A DNA stretch of 64,000 bases. Origin: Elusimicrobiota bacterium (lineage in GTDB: Bacteria; Elusimicrobiota; Elusimicrobia; Elusimicrobiales; UBA9959). The DNA is taken from assembly GCA_019135865.1 (NCBI GenBank), contig JAGVVD010000052.1, positions 231,854 to 295,853 on the forward strand. Direction: 5' to 3'. Position numbers and translations under genes: made by a program. Under the pieces are notes generated by a model. It made no database searches. It had not been told where the DNA came from and saw only the letters and a program-made list of their open reading frames with translations. Numbering within the stretch: the stretch's first letter is position 1; each line of letters opens with the position of its first letter. Positions 51,020 through 61,284 of the stretch are shown piece after piece.

Positions 51020-52809
51020 AGAAACTCGAGCTCCTGGCGCCGGCGAAGGACCTGGCCTGCGGCCTGGACGCCGTCAACTGCGGCGCGGACGCCGTCTATA
51101 TCGGCGCCGAGGCCTTCGGCGCGCGCCGGGCCGCGGCCAACCCGGTCAAGGACGTGGAGAAACTGGCCGCCCACGCCCGCAAGTACGGCGCGCGCGTCTA
51201 CGCCGCCGTCAACACTCTGCTGACCGACGCCGAGCTGCCGCGCGCCGTAAGGCTGTTGCGCGACCTCTGGAACGCCGGCGCCGACGCCGCGATAATACAG
51301 GACATGGGCCTGCTCGAACAGGACCTGCCGCCCATACCTCTTTTCGCCAGCACCCAGTGCGACAACTCCACTCCGGAAAAAGCGCTCTTCCTTGAGAAAG
51401 CGGGTTTCCGGCGGGTGATACTGGCGCGGGAGCTTTCCCTCCCCGAGATAAAGAAGATACGCGCCGCGACCTCGGTGGACCTGGAGTTCTTCGTGCACGG
51501 CGCGCTCTGCGTTTCCTGCAGCGGCCAGTGCCGTATGAGCTTCTACCTGGGCGGCCGCAGCGGCAACCGCGGCGAATGCGCCCAGCCCTGCCGGCTGAAA
51601 ATGTCGCTCGAGAACGAAGGCGGCGAGAAACTGGCGGGCCCCGCGCATCTGCTCTCGCTGAAAGACCTGAACCACTCCGCGCAGCTCGGCGCCCTGGCGG
51701 CCGCCGGCGTGAGCTCCTTCAAGATAGAGGGACGACTCAAGGACAGGGACTATGTCCGCAACGTCGTCGCCTTCTACCGAAGGAAACTGGACGCCCTGCT
51801 GGTCAAAGGCGGCTACGCCCGCGCTTCTTACGGAAAATGCGAGCCCGGTTTCGAACCCGACCCGGCCAAGACCTTCAACCGCGGCTACACCGCCTATTGC
51901 CTCAACGGCCCGGATAAGAACATGGGCTCGCCGGCCACGCCCAAGTTCGCGGGCGAGCCGCTGGGCCGGGCCAGGGAGACGCGGAGGGATTCCTTTGTCC
52001 TGGACAAGGCCGTGAACTGCGGCGACGGGCTGAGCTTTTTCGACGCGCGGGGGGAGCTCAGCGGTCTGACCGTCAACCGGGTCAGCGGCAGACGAGTCTA
52101 TTCCGACAAAGCCTCCCTGGTGCGCGAGGGGGACCTGGTAAGCCGCAACCTCGACAGGGAGTTCCTGCGTTCCCTGGAAAAGGCGGTCCCGTCCCGGGAA
52201 CTGGGCGTCACGCTGACCCTGTCGGAAACCGCCGACGGCCTGGAACTGGCCGCCGCCGACGAGGCCGGCCGGAAGGCCTCGGCCCGCGCGCTCCTGGCGA
52301 AAGAACGGGCCAAGGACCCGGCCATGGCCCTGGAGACCATGCGCCGGCAGCTGGGCAAGACCGGCGGTTCGGGCTTTTATCTTCTGGAACTGACCCTGCC
52401 CGCGAGAACTTTTTTCGTCCCCGCCTCGGCGCTCAATTCCCTGCGGCGCGAGGTCCTTGAAGAACTGGGAAAGGCCCCGCCGCCCTCTCCCCGCGAGGAA
52501 GCGCCCGTCGCCAGGAACGATTTCCCGTATCCGTCGGAAACGCTGGACTACCGCGGCAATGTCCTTAACCGCGCGGCCGCGGATTTCTACCGCCGCCACG
52601 GCGTGAAGAAGATATCTTCGGCCGCCGAGGGCGGCGCCGACCTGCGCGGCGCGGAACTTATGACCGTCAAGCATTGCCTGCGCCGGGCGCACGGCGTCTG
52701 TCCCGGCAGGGGGAATGCCGGACCGCTGTTCCTGGTCATGGACGGCGGCCGCCGCTTCCGGCTGGAATTCGACTGCGCGCGCTGCGTGATGAAGGTCATG
52801 GCCCCCTGA
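51016..52809 (+). CDS. Peptidase U32 family (RlhA/YdcP-like)
   Basis: 597 residues from the ATG at 51016, overlapping the iorB stop. The TIM-barrel U32 domain (KKLELLAPAKDLACGLDAVN; YIGAEAFGARRAAANP) includes the cysteine set CVSCSGQCRMSFYLGGRSGN and GECAQPCR, and the C-terminal domain is present. Family members RlhA and TrhP hydroxylate 23S or tRNA with a prephenate-derived iron cofactor; this one most resembles the long RlhA type, but substrate is not proven. True proteolysis is doubtful in this family. Coupling to iorAB is by overlap. Confidence 0.85.
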   Translation: MKKLELLAPAKDLACGLDAVNCGADAVYIGAEAFGARRAAANPVKDVEKLAAHARKYGARVYAAVNTLLTDAELPRAVRLLRDLWNAGADAAIIQDMGLLEQDLPPIPLFASTQCDNSTPEKALFLEKAGFRRVILARELSLPEIKKIRAATSVDLEFFVHGALCVSCSGQCRMSFYLGGRSGNRGECAQPCRLKMSLENEGGEKLAGPAHLLSLKDLNHSAQLGALAAAGVSSFKIEGRLKDRDYVRNVVAFYRRKLDALLVKGGYARASYGKCEPGFEPDPAKTFNRGYTAYCLNGPDKNMGSPATPKFAGEPLGRARETRRDSFVLDKAVNCGDGLSFFDARGELSGLTVNRVSGRRVYSDKASLVREGDLVSRNLDREFLRSLEKAVPSRELGVTLTLSETADGLELAAADEAGRKASARALLAKERAKDPAMALETMRRQLGKTGGSGFYLLELTLPARTFFVPASALNSLRREVLEELGKAPPPSPREEAPVARNDFPYPSETLDYRGNVLNRAAADFYRRHGVKKISSAAEGGADLRGAELMTVKHCLRRAHGVCPGRGNAGPLFLVMDGGRRFRLEFDCARCVMKVMAP

Positions 52810-52824
52810 CCGGGCCCCTTGTAT

Positions 52825-53721
52825 ATGAAGACCGATCCAAAGACCGCGGCCCTCTACGACCTGGGCCTTTTTTATTGCGCGGCCATCTGGGGCTCTACCT
52901 TCATCGTCACCAAGTCCGCGCTGGACAATGTCCACCCGATAACCATGGTCGGGATACGCTTCCTGATCTCCGCGCTGGCCATCCTGCCCTGGGCGCTGAG
53001 GCGGCCCTCGTTCTCCCGCCACATGAAAGAGGGCTTCGGCCTGGCTTTTTTCCTCTGCCTGCTCTACATGACCCAGACGGCGGGATTGCAGTTCACCACG
53101 GCGTCCAATTCCGGCTTCATAACGGGGTTGTTCATCATTTTTATCCCGGTCTTCATGTTCCTCGCGCGCGGCGAAAAGCCGAAACGGATGGAGGTGGTCT
53201 CGGCGCTCCTGGCCATAGCCGGCATGTGGCTGCTGACAGGAGGTGTAAGGGGGTTCAATCTCGGCGACGGACTGACGCTGGTGGCCGCCATGGCCTACTC
53301 CGGCCACCTCATAATAACCGACCGCTATGTGAAGTCCGACGCCGACCCGCTGCTGCTGGCTTTCCACCAGTTCTGGATAACCGGCGTCGCCGCCATGCTT
53401 TTCGCGGCGGTGATGGGCTGGCCGATGACCGTGTCCGGCGCGAAGGGCTGGTGGATAATCGTCTTCCTCGCCCTTTTTCCCACCCTCTCCGCTTTTTACA
53501 TCCAGATGCTCGCGCAGCGGCGGTCCGACCCTTTCAAGGTCGGCATCATCTTCACGCTCGAACCGGTTTTCGCCGCGGCCTTCGCCTGGACGCTGGGCGG
53601 CGAGGAGTTCTTCTGGATCAAGGCCGCCGGCGGCTTCCTGATAGTTTCCGGCATGCTGATAGGGGAGCTCGCCAAGTTCCGCCTGCGCCGCGCCGCGGCT
53701 AGGGAAGTCCTGCCGGTCTGA
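52825..53721 (+). CDS. DMT/EamA family transporter
   Basis: 298 residues from the ATG at 52825. About ten membrane helices arranged as two EamA repeats; the first begins LFYCAAIWGSTFIVTKSALD and the second around LVAAMAYSGHLIITDRYVKS. The GSTF...K and LEPVFAAAFAW signatures are typical of EamA carriers, which export amino acids or metabolites. No ribosome site was seen, so translation may be coupled to the U32 gene 15 bp upstream. The C-terminus is short and basic. Confidence 0.85.
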   Translation: MKTDPKTAALYDLGLFYCAAIWGSTFIVTKSALDNVHPITMVGIRFLISALAILPWALRRPSFSRHMKEGFGLAFFLCLLYMTQTAGLQFTTASNSGFITGLFIIFIPVFMFLARGEKPKRMEVVSALLAIAGMWLLTGGVRGFNLGDGLTLVAAMAYSGHLIITDRYVKSDADPLLLAFHQFWITGVAAMLFAAVMGWPMTVSGAKGWWIIVFLALFPTLSAFYIQMLAQRRSDPFKVGIIFTLEPVFAAAFAWTLGGEEFFWIKAAGGFLIVSGMLIGELAKFRLRRAAAREVLPV

Positions 53722-53841
53722 CCCCGGCCGCGCCGGGCCGCCGCTTTCTGGCCGAGCCGCGCATTTGCTACCATGAATCCGGCGTTCCCCGGACACCGGG
53801 TCCGGCCCGGAACCGCCGTATCTTAGGCGTTCTGGATACCC

Positions 53842-55116
53842 ATGCTGGACATAAAATTCATAAGAGAGAACAAGGACCTCGTGCTCGCCGGCGCTAAGAA
53901 GAAGCGCCTGGATTTCGATCCCGCGCCGCTGCTCGCGGCCGACGACCGCAGGAGGGAACTCCTGGCGGTGATAGAAAAAATGCGCGCCGAGCAGAACGAG
54001 GTCTCCCTGAGGCTGCCGCAGATAAAGGACAAAGCGGAGAAGGCGGAAGTCATCTCCGGCATGAAAGCGCTGAAGGAACGCCTCCTGAAGGAGGAGGAGA
54101 AGCTCAAGGAGACGATGGCCGAATGGCACTCGCTCATGCTCCGCGTTCCCAATGTCCCGGACCTTTCCGTGCCGGAAGGCGCCAGCGACGCGGAGAACGT
54201 GCAGCTGCGGACGTGGGGGGAGGTCCCCAGGTTCGATTTCAGGCCCAAGGACCATATCGAGCTGATGGAGAAGCTGGACCTGGCCGATTTCGAGACCGGC
54301 GCGAAGGTGGCCGGCTTCCGGGGCTACTTCCTGAAGAACGAAGGGGCCGAACTGGAACTGGCCGTCTGGCAGTTGACGGCCGATCTTTTCAGGGCGCGGC
54401 ATCCCGACTATTCGATGATGATAGCGCCCTCGCTCGTGCGCCGCGAATCGCTGCTGGGCACCGGCTTCCTGCCGCAGGGAGAGGACGATCTTTACAGGAC
54501 GCAGGACTCGGACTACCTGGCCGGGACCGCCGAAGTGGCGGCGATGGGCTATTTCGCCGACAAGGTGCTGGCGGCGGAAGACCTGCCTAAAAAGGTGCTG
54601 GCTTTCTCCCCGGCGTTCAGGCGCGAGGCCGGCAGTTACAGCAAGGACACCAAGGGGCTGTACCGGGTCCACGAGTTCATGAAGTTCGAGCAGGTCATAC
54701 TGTGCGAAGCGTCGCACGAGACCAGCGTGAAGCATCACGAGGAACTGCTCTCCAACGCCGAGGAGCTCCTGCGGGAGCTCGGCATCCCTTACCGTGTCGT
54801 GGTCAATTGCGGCGGCGACCTGGGGCTGGGCCAGGTCAAGAAATACGATATCGAGGCCTGGATGCCTTCGAAAGGGAAATACGGCGAAACGCATTCCGCT
54901 TCCTATTTCCACGATTTCCAGGCCCGGCGCCTCAATATACGCTACAGGGACCGCGACGGGAAGCTTAAGTTCGCGCACTCCCTCAACAATACGGCCATCG
55001 CCACCCCGCGGATACTGATACAGCTGCTGGAGAACAATCAGCGGGCCGACGGCAGCGTAGCCGTACCCGAAGCGCTGCGGAAATACATGGGGGGGAAGGC
55101 CGTCATTTCCGCCTGA
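53842..55116 (+). CDS. serS: Seryl-tRNA synthetase
   Basis: 424 residues, full length. The N-terminal long helical arm (about 30-105, LLAVIEKMRAEQNEVSLRLP) binds the tRNA; the class II catalytic domain shows GTAEVAAMGYFADKV, motif 2 FRREAGSYSKDTKGLYRVHE and motif 3 CGGDLGLGQVKKYDIEAWMP. The arm is slightly short and GLGQVKK replaces the usual AAKKT region, a lineage variation. ATG at 53842 (MLDIKFIRENKD) is the standard start. It stands alone in its orientation, convergent with the NlpC gene. Confidence 0.95.
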   Translation: MLDIKFIRENKDLVLAGAKKKRLDFDPAPLLAADDRRRELLAVIEKMRAEQNEVSLRLPQIKDKAEKAEVISGMKALKERLLKEEEKLKETMAEWHSLMLRVPNVPDLSVPEGASDAENVQLRTWGEVPRFDFRPKDHIELMEKLDLADFETGAKVAGFRGYFLKNEGAELELAVWQLTADLFRARHPDYSMMIAPSLVRRESLLGTGFLPQGEDDLYRTQDSDYLAGTAEVAAMGYFADKVLAAEDLPKKVLAFSPAFRREAGSYSKDTKGLYRVHEFMKFEQVILCEASHETSVKHHEELLSNAEELLRELGIPYRVVVNCGGDLGLGQVKKYDIEAWMPSKGKYGETHSASYFHDFQARRLNIRYRDRDGKLKFAHSLNNTAIATPRILIQLLENNQRADGSVAVPEALRKYMGGKAVISA

Positions 55117-55136
55117 CGGTCCGGCGGCCTCCGGGC

Positions 55137-55595
55137 TTAGAAGCCCGGGTGCTTGCGTACCGCTACGAGGCGGGCGTAGTAGTAGGGGTTCTGTACGGAG
55201 TCGATGTGCACGCCGTTGGTGAAAGAGGCGTGGACGAAGAAACCTTTCCCGGCGTATATCCCGACATGGTCCACTTTGGCCGTGCCGGGATTTTTCATGG
55301 CGAAGAAAATGATGTCGCCGGGCAGCACGCCGTCCGGGGGGAGCCTGCCGGCCGCTTTGAACTGGTCGCGCGAGACGCGGGGCAGTCCCAGCCCGGCCCG
55401 GGCATAGACCAGCTTCACGAAGGCCGAGCAGTCCATGCCGGTGTCCGGGTGCATGCCGCCCCAGAGGTAGGGCGTGTTCAGGTAGACCATCGTCGCGTCC
55501 ACGACCTCGGCCCGGGCCTGGGCGATGGACTTGGCCGCTGCGGGCGAAGGCAGCGCGCAGGCGGCGGCGAGGAGAAGCGCGAAAGTCCGGCTCAT
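55137..55595 (-). CDS. NlpC/P60 cell-wall endopeptidase, exported
   Basis: 152 residues from the ATG at 55595. After a signal peptide (LLLAAACALPSPAAAK) there is a single NlpC/P60 domain with Cys56 (GMDCSAFVKLVY), His110 (KVDHVGIYAG) and His122 (HASFTNG). The enzyme cuts gamma-D-Glu-diaminopimelate or similar bonds in peptidoglycan stem peptides. No SH3 or LysM targeting domain is attached. The short intergenic gap (26 bp, with overlapping TATAAT-like text) is shared with the divergent barrel gene. Confidence 0.92.
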   Translation of the reverse strand: MSRTFALLLAAACALPSPAAAKSIAQARAEVVDATMVYLNTPYLWGGMHPDTGMDCSAFVKLVYARAGLGLPRVSRDQFKAAGRLPPDGVLPGDIIFFAMKNPGTAKVDHVGIYAGKGFFVHASFTNGVHIDSVQNPYYYARLVAVRKHPGF

Positions 55596-55621
55596 AGGGC
55601 TAATATAATATAATTTCTGCC

Positions 55622-56344
55622 GTGAGAACATCCCCGCTGCTGATCGGCCTGCTGTTCCTGCTTCCCTGCGCGTCGGGAGCGCAGAAACTGCCCGACCTGG
55701 GCTCGCAGGCGGCCTGGACCGAGAAAGAGAAGCAGGAATTCCTTAGATATATACGCTCCGACCAGGCGCCCGTGCCGCAGGGACAGGTCAGGACACAGGC
55801 CGCCTCCGGCCGCGCGGCGGCGGCCGCGCGGGTCCGCAAGGCGCGTTACGCGGCGCTGGGCTTTTCGGCGGAATCGCTTTCCGCGGACGATTCGGCGGCG
55901 AAGATCTCCGACGAGGCTTCCGGGTTCGGCCCGCGGCTGCTGGTCGGAGGCCACCTGTTCTCCTGGGTGAGATATTACGCGGGCGTCAGGTACGGCCGTT
56001 ATTCGCAGGTCAAACTCGACGGCGCGGGGGCCAGGCTCTCGCACCTGGAGATACCGGCGGGGATAGAGCTGGCGCTGATACCGCTGGGCACTCCCCATAC
56101 GCGCTATATGCTGGTCAGGGGCGGCGTCTCGCTGCATAATTTCTACGGCGCGCGTAAAGCCGAGTTCGACGAACCCCTGCTGGGCTGGCGCGAAGCCTGG
56201 AACCTGGGCCTCGGGTACGAGTGGCAGTTCCCCGATTCGAACTGGCGCGCCAACGTCGTCGCGGAAGGCTACAGGTCCTTCTCCGGCCGGGTCCCGCAGT
56301 TCCACGGCCTCGGTCTCAGCGCCTCGATAGTCCGCACTTTCTGA
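55622..56344 (+). CDS. Small outer-membrane barrel-like protein
   Basis: 240 residues from the GTG at 55622; no ATG fits before the signal peptide (LLIGLLFLLPCASGAQ). A helical and alanine-rich stretch (about 20-95) precedes a set of alternating strands (LLVGGHLFSWVRYYAGVRYG, YMLVRGGVSLHNFYGARK, GLGYEWQFPDSNWRANVVAE) and a terminal Phe (SIVRTF), the usual sign of outer-membrane beta barrels. About eight strands are likely. Divergent from the NlpC gene, ending at a strong bidirectional terminator. Function unknown. Confidence 0.6.
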   Translation: MRTSPLLIGLLFLLPCASGAQKLPDLGSQAAWTEKEKQEFLRYIRSDQAPVPQGQVRTQAASGRAAAAARVRKARYAALGFSAESLSADDSAAKISDEASGFGPRLLVGGHLFSWVRYYAGVRYGRYSQVKLDGAGARLSHLEIPAGIELALIPLGTPHTRYMLVRGGVSLHNFYGARKAEFDEPLLGWREAWNLGLGYEWQFPDSNWRANVVAEGYRSFSGRVPQFHGLGLSASIVRTF

Positions 56345-56363
56345 AGTTTACCGGCGAAAAGAA

Positions 56364-56396
56364 GAAAGCCCGGGACCGGTCCCGGGCTTTCTCTTT
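56364..56396. terminator. Bidirectional terminator
   Basis: A perfect 14-bp palindrome (56364-56377 with 56378-56391, core AAGCCCGGGACC) lies between convergent genes, with T-rich text on the plus side and A-rich text on the other. It can serve the barrel gene and the POT transporter. Confidence 0.8.
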
Positions 56397-56411
56397 CGCG
56401 GCTTTCCGCGT

Positions 56412-57863
56412 TCAATGCACGCCGTGCATCCACTTGCGCAGTTTGGGCGTTATCAGTATCAGCACCAGCGCCGCGCCCGCGGCCGTCGCCGTCGGGATCA
56501 TGAAGAAACGCACGTGGTCTATTGCGTCGTAATTGCCGGCGAAGGCGCCGCCTACGAAGCCGGCCGCCACGCTGGAGAGGAACCAGACGCCCATCATCAG
56601 CGAACCGAACTGCACCGGCGCCAGCTTGGTGACCAGCGACAGGCCGACGGGGGAGAGGCAGAGCTCGCCCAGCGTGTGGAAGAAGTAGGCTCCGACCAGC
56701 CAGAACACGCTGACCGGCCCGCTCTGCTGATAGGCCGCCGCGGCCGCTATCAGGATCACGAACCCGAAGGCCAGGAGGCCGAGGCCCATCGCGAACTTGA
56801 TGGGGCTGGAGGGTTCTTTTCCTTTTTCCGCCAGCTTTATCCACATATTGGAGAAGAAGGGCGCGAGCAGCACTATGAACAGCGGGTTGAGCGACTGGAA
56901 ATAACCGGCGGGCATTTCCCAGCGCCAGCCGAAGAGCTCTATCCACCTGTTCGTTTCCCGGTCGGCGAACAGCGTCAGCGAGCTGCCGGCCTGCTCGAAC
57001 GCGGACCAGAAGAAGATGGTGAAGAAAACCATGATGAAGATGACGGCGAGCCGCTGCTTCTCGACATGGGTAAGAGTGGATTTCTCCGGTTTCGAGGCAT
57101 AGGCGTAGGCCAGGCCTATGGCGACCAGCAGGGCCGCAGTGCCGTATACCCACCGGGGTATCATCCCCTTTATGTCAAGGCCGTTGATCTGGAAGGCGCT
57201 GGCGATAAGGAAAAAGACGACCACGCCTACCAGGGTCGCCGGGACCCAGTAATTCTTCTGCGGCGCGGCTGGTTTCATGCACTTATCTCCCAGCAGCGCC
57301 TTCTGCCCCCAGAGGTACATCGCCAGGCCTATGACCATGCCTACCCCGGCCGCGCCGAAGCCCCAGTGCCAGCCTATCTTCTCTCCCAGCGTGCTGCAGA
57401 TCAGAGGAGAGAAAAAGGCGCCGACGTTTATGCCCATGTAAAAAATAGTGAAGCCGCCGTCCCGCCGCGGATCGTTCTCTTCGTAGAGCGAGCCGACGAC
57501 GGTCGAAATATTGGGCTTGAAGAAGCCGTTGCCCAGTATCAGCAGTATCATCGCGCCGAAAAAGAAAGGTATCGGAGGGAAGGCCATGGCGAAATGGCCG
57601 AGGGCCATCAGCGTCCCGCCTATGACTATCGCCTTGCGTTGTCCCATATATCGGTCGGCGATGTAACCGCCCAGCAGCGGGGTAAGGTATACCAGGCCGG
57701 TGTACCAGCCGTAGACATGACCGGCCTTTTCGGTGCTGAACTGCAACGCCTTTACCATGTACAGCACCAGCAGCGCGCGCATGCCGTAATAAGAGAATCG
57801 CTCCCACATCTCCACGAAGAAGAGGAGGAAAAGTCCCTTTGGCTGGCTCTTATGAATGCTCAT
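56412..57863 (-). CDS. POT/PTR2 family proton-coupled di/tripeptide transporter
   Basis: 483 residues, about 14 hydrophobic helices. The family signatures are VEMWERFSYYGMRALLVLYM (ExxERFSYYG, first helix) and GGFTIFYMGINVGAFFSPLI, and the long loop between the two halves is as in DtpT. It imports di- and tripeptides using the proton gradient, which fits the several peptidases in the window. Its ATG at 57863 is close to the start of the divergent TPR gene; an AT-rich TATAAT patch lies between them (57888-57906). Confidence 0.93.
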   Translation of the reverse strand: MSIHKSQPKGLFLLFFVEMWERFSYYGMRALLVLYMVKALQFSTEKAGHVYGWYTGLVYLTPLLGGYIADRYMGQRKAIVIGGTLMALGHFAMAFPPIPFFFGAMILLILGNGFFKPNISTVVGSLYEENDPRRDGGFTIFYMGINVGAFFSPLICSTLGEKIGWHWGFGAAGVGMVIGLAMYLWGQKALLGDKCMKPAAPQKNYWVPATLVGVVVFFLIASAFQINGLDIKGMIPRWVYGTAALLVAIGLAYAYASKPEKSTLTHVEKQRLAVIFIMVFFTIFFWSAFEQAGSSLTLFADRETNRWIELFGWRWEMPAGYFQSLNPLFIVLLAPFFSNMWIKLAEKGKEPSSPIKFAMGLGLLAFGFVILIAAAAAYQQSGPVSVFWLVGAYFFHTLGELCLSPVGLSLVTKLAPVQFGSLMMGVWFLSSVAAGFVGGAFAGNYDAIDHVRFFMIPTATAAGAALVLILITPKLRKWMHGVH

Positions 57864-57919
57864 ATGTCTCCGTAAGGCGGTATAATATAATGGTAGATAA
57901 TATAAATTTTCAGGCGCTC

Positions 57920-58693
57920 ATGCTAAAAATTCTGTTTACTGCGGCCCTTTTCGTTCTCCCTGCGCGCTCCTTCGCCCAGACCCCGGAGCCGTCGGTAAGG
58001 GATCTTTCCTCGCCGGAACTTTTCTCCGCTTTCCTGGGCGAACTGCGCGCGAAGGCCTCGGAGGAGGCCGCCCAAAAAAAGCAGCCTCCGTCCGAGGAAG
58101 CGAAGAGTTTCCGCCGCAGGGTGGTGCCCGCTTTCAACAAGGCGACGGGCCGCGATCTTACCTGGACCAGCTTCATGATGCTGCATCCCGACAAAGCCGC
58201 CGCCGTCTTCACGGAGGAGATCTCCATCAGCAGTTCTTCGGCCGAGGCCTACCTGAAGCGCGGGACCGCCTACAAGAACATGCGCCGTTACGCCGAGGCG
58301 GTCGAGGACCTGACCGTTTCCATAGGACTGGACCGCGGCCTTGAGAAAGGCTACGCGCTTTACCAGAGGGCCCTCGTGCGCCGCCTTCTGGCGCGGCAGG
58401 CTTCCGGCTCCGAACGCGACGCCTTCAACGCCGACGCTTTCCTGGATTTCGGGGAGCGCCTGTCGCTGGACCCGGAGGACGCCTATTCCTACCAGGGCCG
58501 CGGCGAAATCCGTTCCGAGAGCGGCCAGTTGAAGGAGGCCGCCGCCGATTACGCGAAATTTTTCGAGCTTTGCCCGGACAGAAGCTACGCGGACCTCGTG
58601 GCCCGCGGAGATGTCTGCCGCGAGCTGGCCCTGAAGGGCATGGCCCCCAAGGGCTGCAGGCCTAAAAAGTTCTTTGAAAAACTCTCGCAATAA
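57920..58693 (+). CDS. Exported TPR protein
   Basis: 257 residues from the ATG at 57920 (MLKILFTAALFV) with a signal peptide ending SFAQ. Two clear TPR hairpins lie at about 110-145 (AEAYLKRGTAYKNMRRYAEA) and about 185-220 (EDAYSYQGRGEIRSESGQLK). The C-terminus is basic with two Cys. It is likely a periplasmic protein-protein interaction scaffold. AT-rich DNA with TATAAT upstream gives the promoter shared with the POT transporter. The rRNA operon begins downstream in the same direction. Confidence 0.7.
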   Translation: MLKILFTAALFVLPARSFAQTPEPSVRDLSSPELFSAFLGELRAKASEEAAQKKQPPSEEAKSFRRRVVPAFNKATGRDLTWTSFMMLHPDKAAAVFTEEISISSSSAEAYLKRGTAYKNMRRYAEAVEDLTVSIGLDRGLEKGYALYQRALVRRLLARQASGSERDAFNADAFLDFGERLSLDPEDAYSYQGRGEIRSESGQLKEAAADYAKFFELCPDRSYADLVARGDVCRELALKGMAPKGCRPKKFFEKLSQ

Positions 58694-58884
58694 TTATATT
58701 TATAAATAGTTTGTATTTGTAATATATTAATTATTCCTCAAGAATATTCCGGGGAGAACCGCGACGGGTTCCTGTGCGGGGCTATCGGGCGGTGCCCGGC
58801 GGCCGCCCCGCTCCGGTACCGCGTCGTACCGGAACTCCCGGCGCCGCGGCGCCCGGGGACCGGGGAAAAAATTTTCAAGAACGT

Positions 58885-58912
58885 TTGACAGGAAAAAATT
58901 TTTTGCTATAAT
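58885..58912 (+). promoter_or_regulatory. rRNA promoter P1
   Basis: TTGACA (58885-58890) and TATAAT (58907-58912), both consensus, are spaced 16 bp; A/T-rich DNA just upstream resembles an UP element. Confidence 0.8.
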
Positions 58913-59053
58913 ATCCGTGTTGTCGGAAACCGCAGTACCAGGAACGGGCGGTCTCGATCTTTCAAAACGGCGCAGGAAACGCGCCAGAAAAAAATAAAAA
59001 ACCTTGAAGCGTCAGCTTCAACAAGACGGTTCCTCCGACGAGAAAAAAAGTAG

Positions 59054-59083
59054 TTGACAAGATCCGCCCGAGTTTGGTAAGAT
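59054..59083 (+). promoter_or_regulatory. rRNA promoter P2
   Basis: TTGACA (59054-59059) and TAAGAT (59078-59083), 18 bp apart, about 330 bp upstream of 16S. Tandem promoters are usual for rRNA operons. Confidence 0.75.
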
Positions 59084-59158
59084 ATAAACACAGTCGCGGT
59101 TCACGCTGCGACAAGCCAAATCACCCGTACCTGTGAAGTACGAAAACAGGAAAGGGTT

Positions 59159-59174
59159 TGTTCTCTGAAAAATT
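59159..59174 (+). promoter_or_regulatory. Leader boxA antitermination site
   Basis: TGTTCTCTGAAAAATT resembles the boxA sequence (TGCTCTTTAACA) recognised by the NusB-NusE antitermination complex. Confidence 0.55.
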
Positions 59175-59197
59175 ATGTATGAATGGGCACCCTGAAG
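59171..59197 (+). other. 5' arm of the 16S processing stem
   Basis: These 27 bases pair almost perfectly with 60886-60913 downstream of 16S (for example AATTATGTATGAATGG with CCATTCATACATAATT), forming the RNase III-type stem around 16S. Confidence 0.75.
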
Positions 59198-59414
59198 CGG
59201 AGCTTCAGCGGAAAGCCTGACCGCAGAGCGGCGCGAGCCGGTCGGAGGTCGGGCCAGAAACTGAGACTTCGTAGAATGGTGTATTAAAAAAAACCAATGG
59301 TGTTAAAACCTTGCACCGTTCGAAAGAACAGTGCAATGAAAGTAAGAGCCAATAGAGCGCTCCGTGAACTGCTAATGGTAAATAGCGATGTTTGCTATGA
59401 GCTGTCTGCGGATT

Positions 59415-60820
<1,406 letters not shown>

Positions 60821-60885
60821 TTATTCTCTTTCACGAGAGGATATAGGTCGGTGCCGTTCGACTTCCGTGACATAATCATAGAAGA

Positions 60886-60913
60886 CTTCAGGGTGGCCAT
60901 TCATACATAATTT
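60886..60913 (+). other. 3' arm of the 16S processing stem
   Basis: Complementary to 59171-59197 in the leader; together they enclose 16S for RNase III cleavage. Confidence 0.75.
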
Positions 60914-60914
60914 G

Positions 60915-60988
60915 GGCTCATAGCTCAGCTGGTTAGAGCGCACGCTTGATAAGCGTGAGGTCGAAGGTTCAATTCCTTCTGGGCCCAT
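60915..60988 (+). tRNA. tRNA-Ile (anticodon GAT)
   Basis: Complete cloverleaf: acceptor GGGCTCA/TGGGCCC with discriminator A, D-loop GCTCAGCTGGTTAGAGC, anticodon loop TTGATAA, T-arm GGTTCAATTCC. CCA is not encoded beyond the A. Standard member of a 16S-23S spacer. Confidence 0.97.
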
Positions 60989-60993
60989 TTTAG

Positions 60994-61065
60994 GGGCTGT
61001 AGCTCAACTGGGAGAGCGCCTGCTTTGCAAGCAGGAGGTCGCCGGTTCGATCCCGGTCAGCTCCA
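60994..61065 (+). tRNA. tRNA-Ala (anticodon TGC)
   Basis: Acceptor GGGGCTG/CAGCTCC (one G-U pair), anticodon loop TTTGCAA, T-arm GGTTCGATCCC. It starts 5 nt after tRNA-Ile, the usual Ile-Ala spacer order. Confidence 0.97.
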
Positions 61066-61105
61066 CAGATTCGCTGACCGACAGCCCGAATTACACTGAT
61101 TTTCC

Positions 61106-61119
61106 GTTCTTTGACAATT
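61106..61119 (+). promoter_or_regulatory. Spacer boxA before 23S
   Basis: GTTCTTTGACAATT matches the boxA consensus of rRNA spacers. Confidence 0.6.
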
Positions 61120-61284
61120 AAGCGCGATCCGTAAGCCTGGACGCTCCGTAATGCCCCGAAAGGGGTCGAGAGCCGACGGGTGGATCTAAAAGCCAAGCGT
61201 CTTATATGAGAACTATAAGACACACAAAGAAGTAGCATATAAAGCATTAGGCGATAAAAATGACCTTATTGGATTGAAAAATAA

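Larger units (their letters stand above)
58694..59414 (+). other. rRNA operon promoter and leader region
   Basis: No protein gene is seen in this 721-bp stretch. 58713-58884 is AT-rich then GC-rich with a hairpin (CCGGTAC/GTACCGG near 58813-58832). Two promoters (58885, 59054), a TTGAAGC/GCTTCAA hairpin (59004-59021), boxA (59159) and the 5' arm of the 16S processing stem (59171) follow. Confidence 0.7.

Noticed and set aside
50779..54978. A 1,399-codon stop-free frame antisense to iorB, U32, EamA and serS
   Set aside because: GC-rich codons of real genes leave the opposite strand without stops; the text is low-complexity with no domain, while the plus strand encodes clear enzymes.
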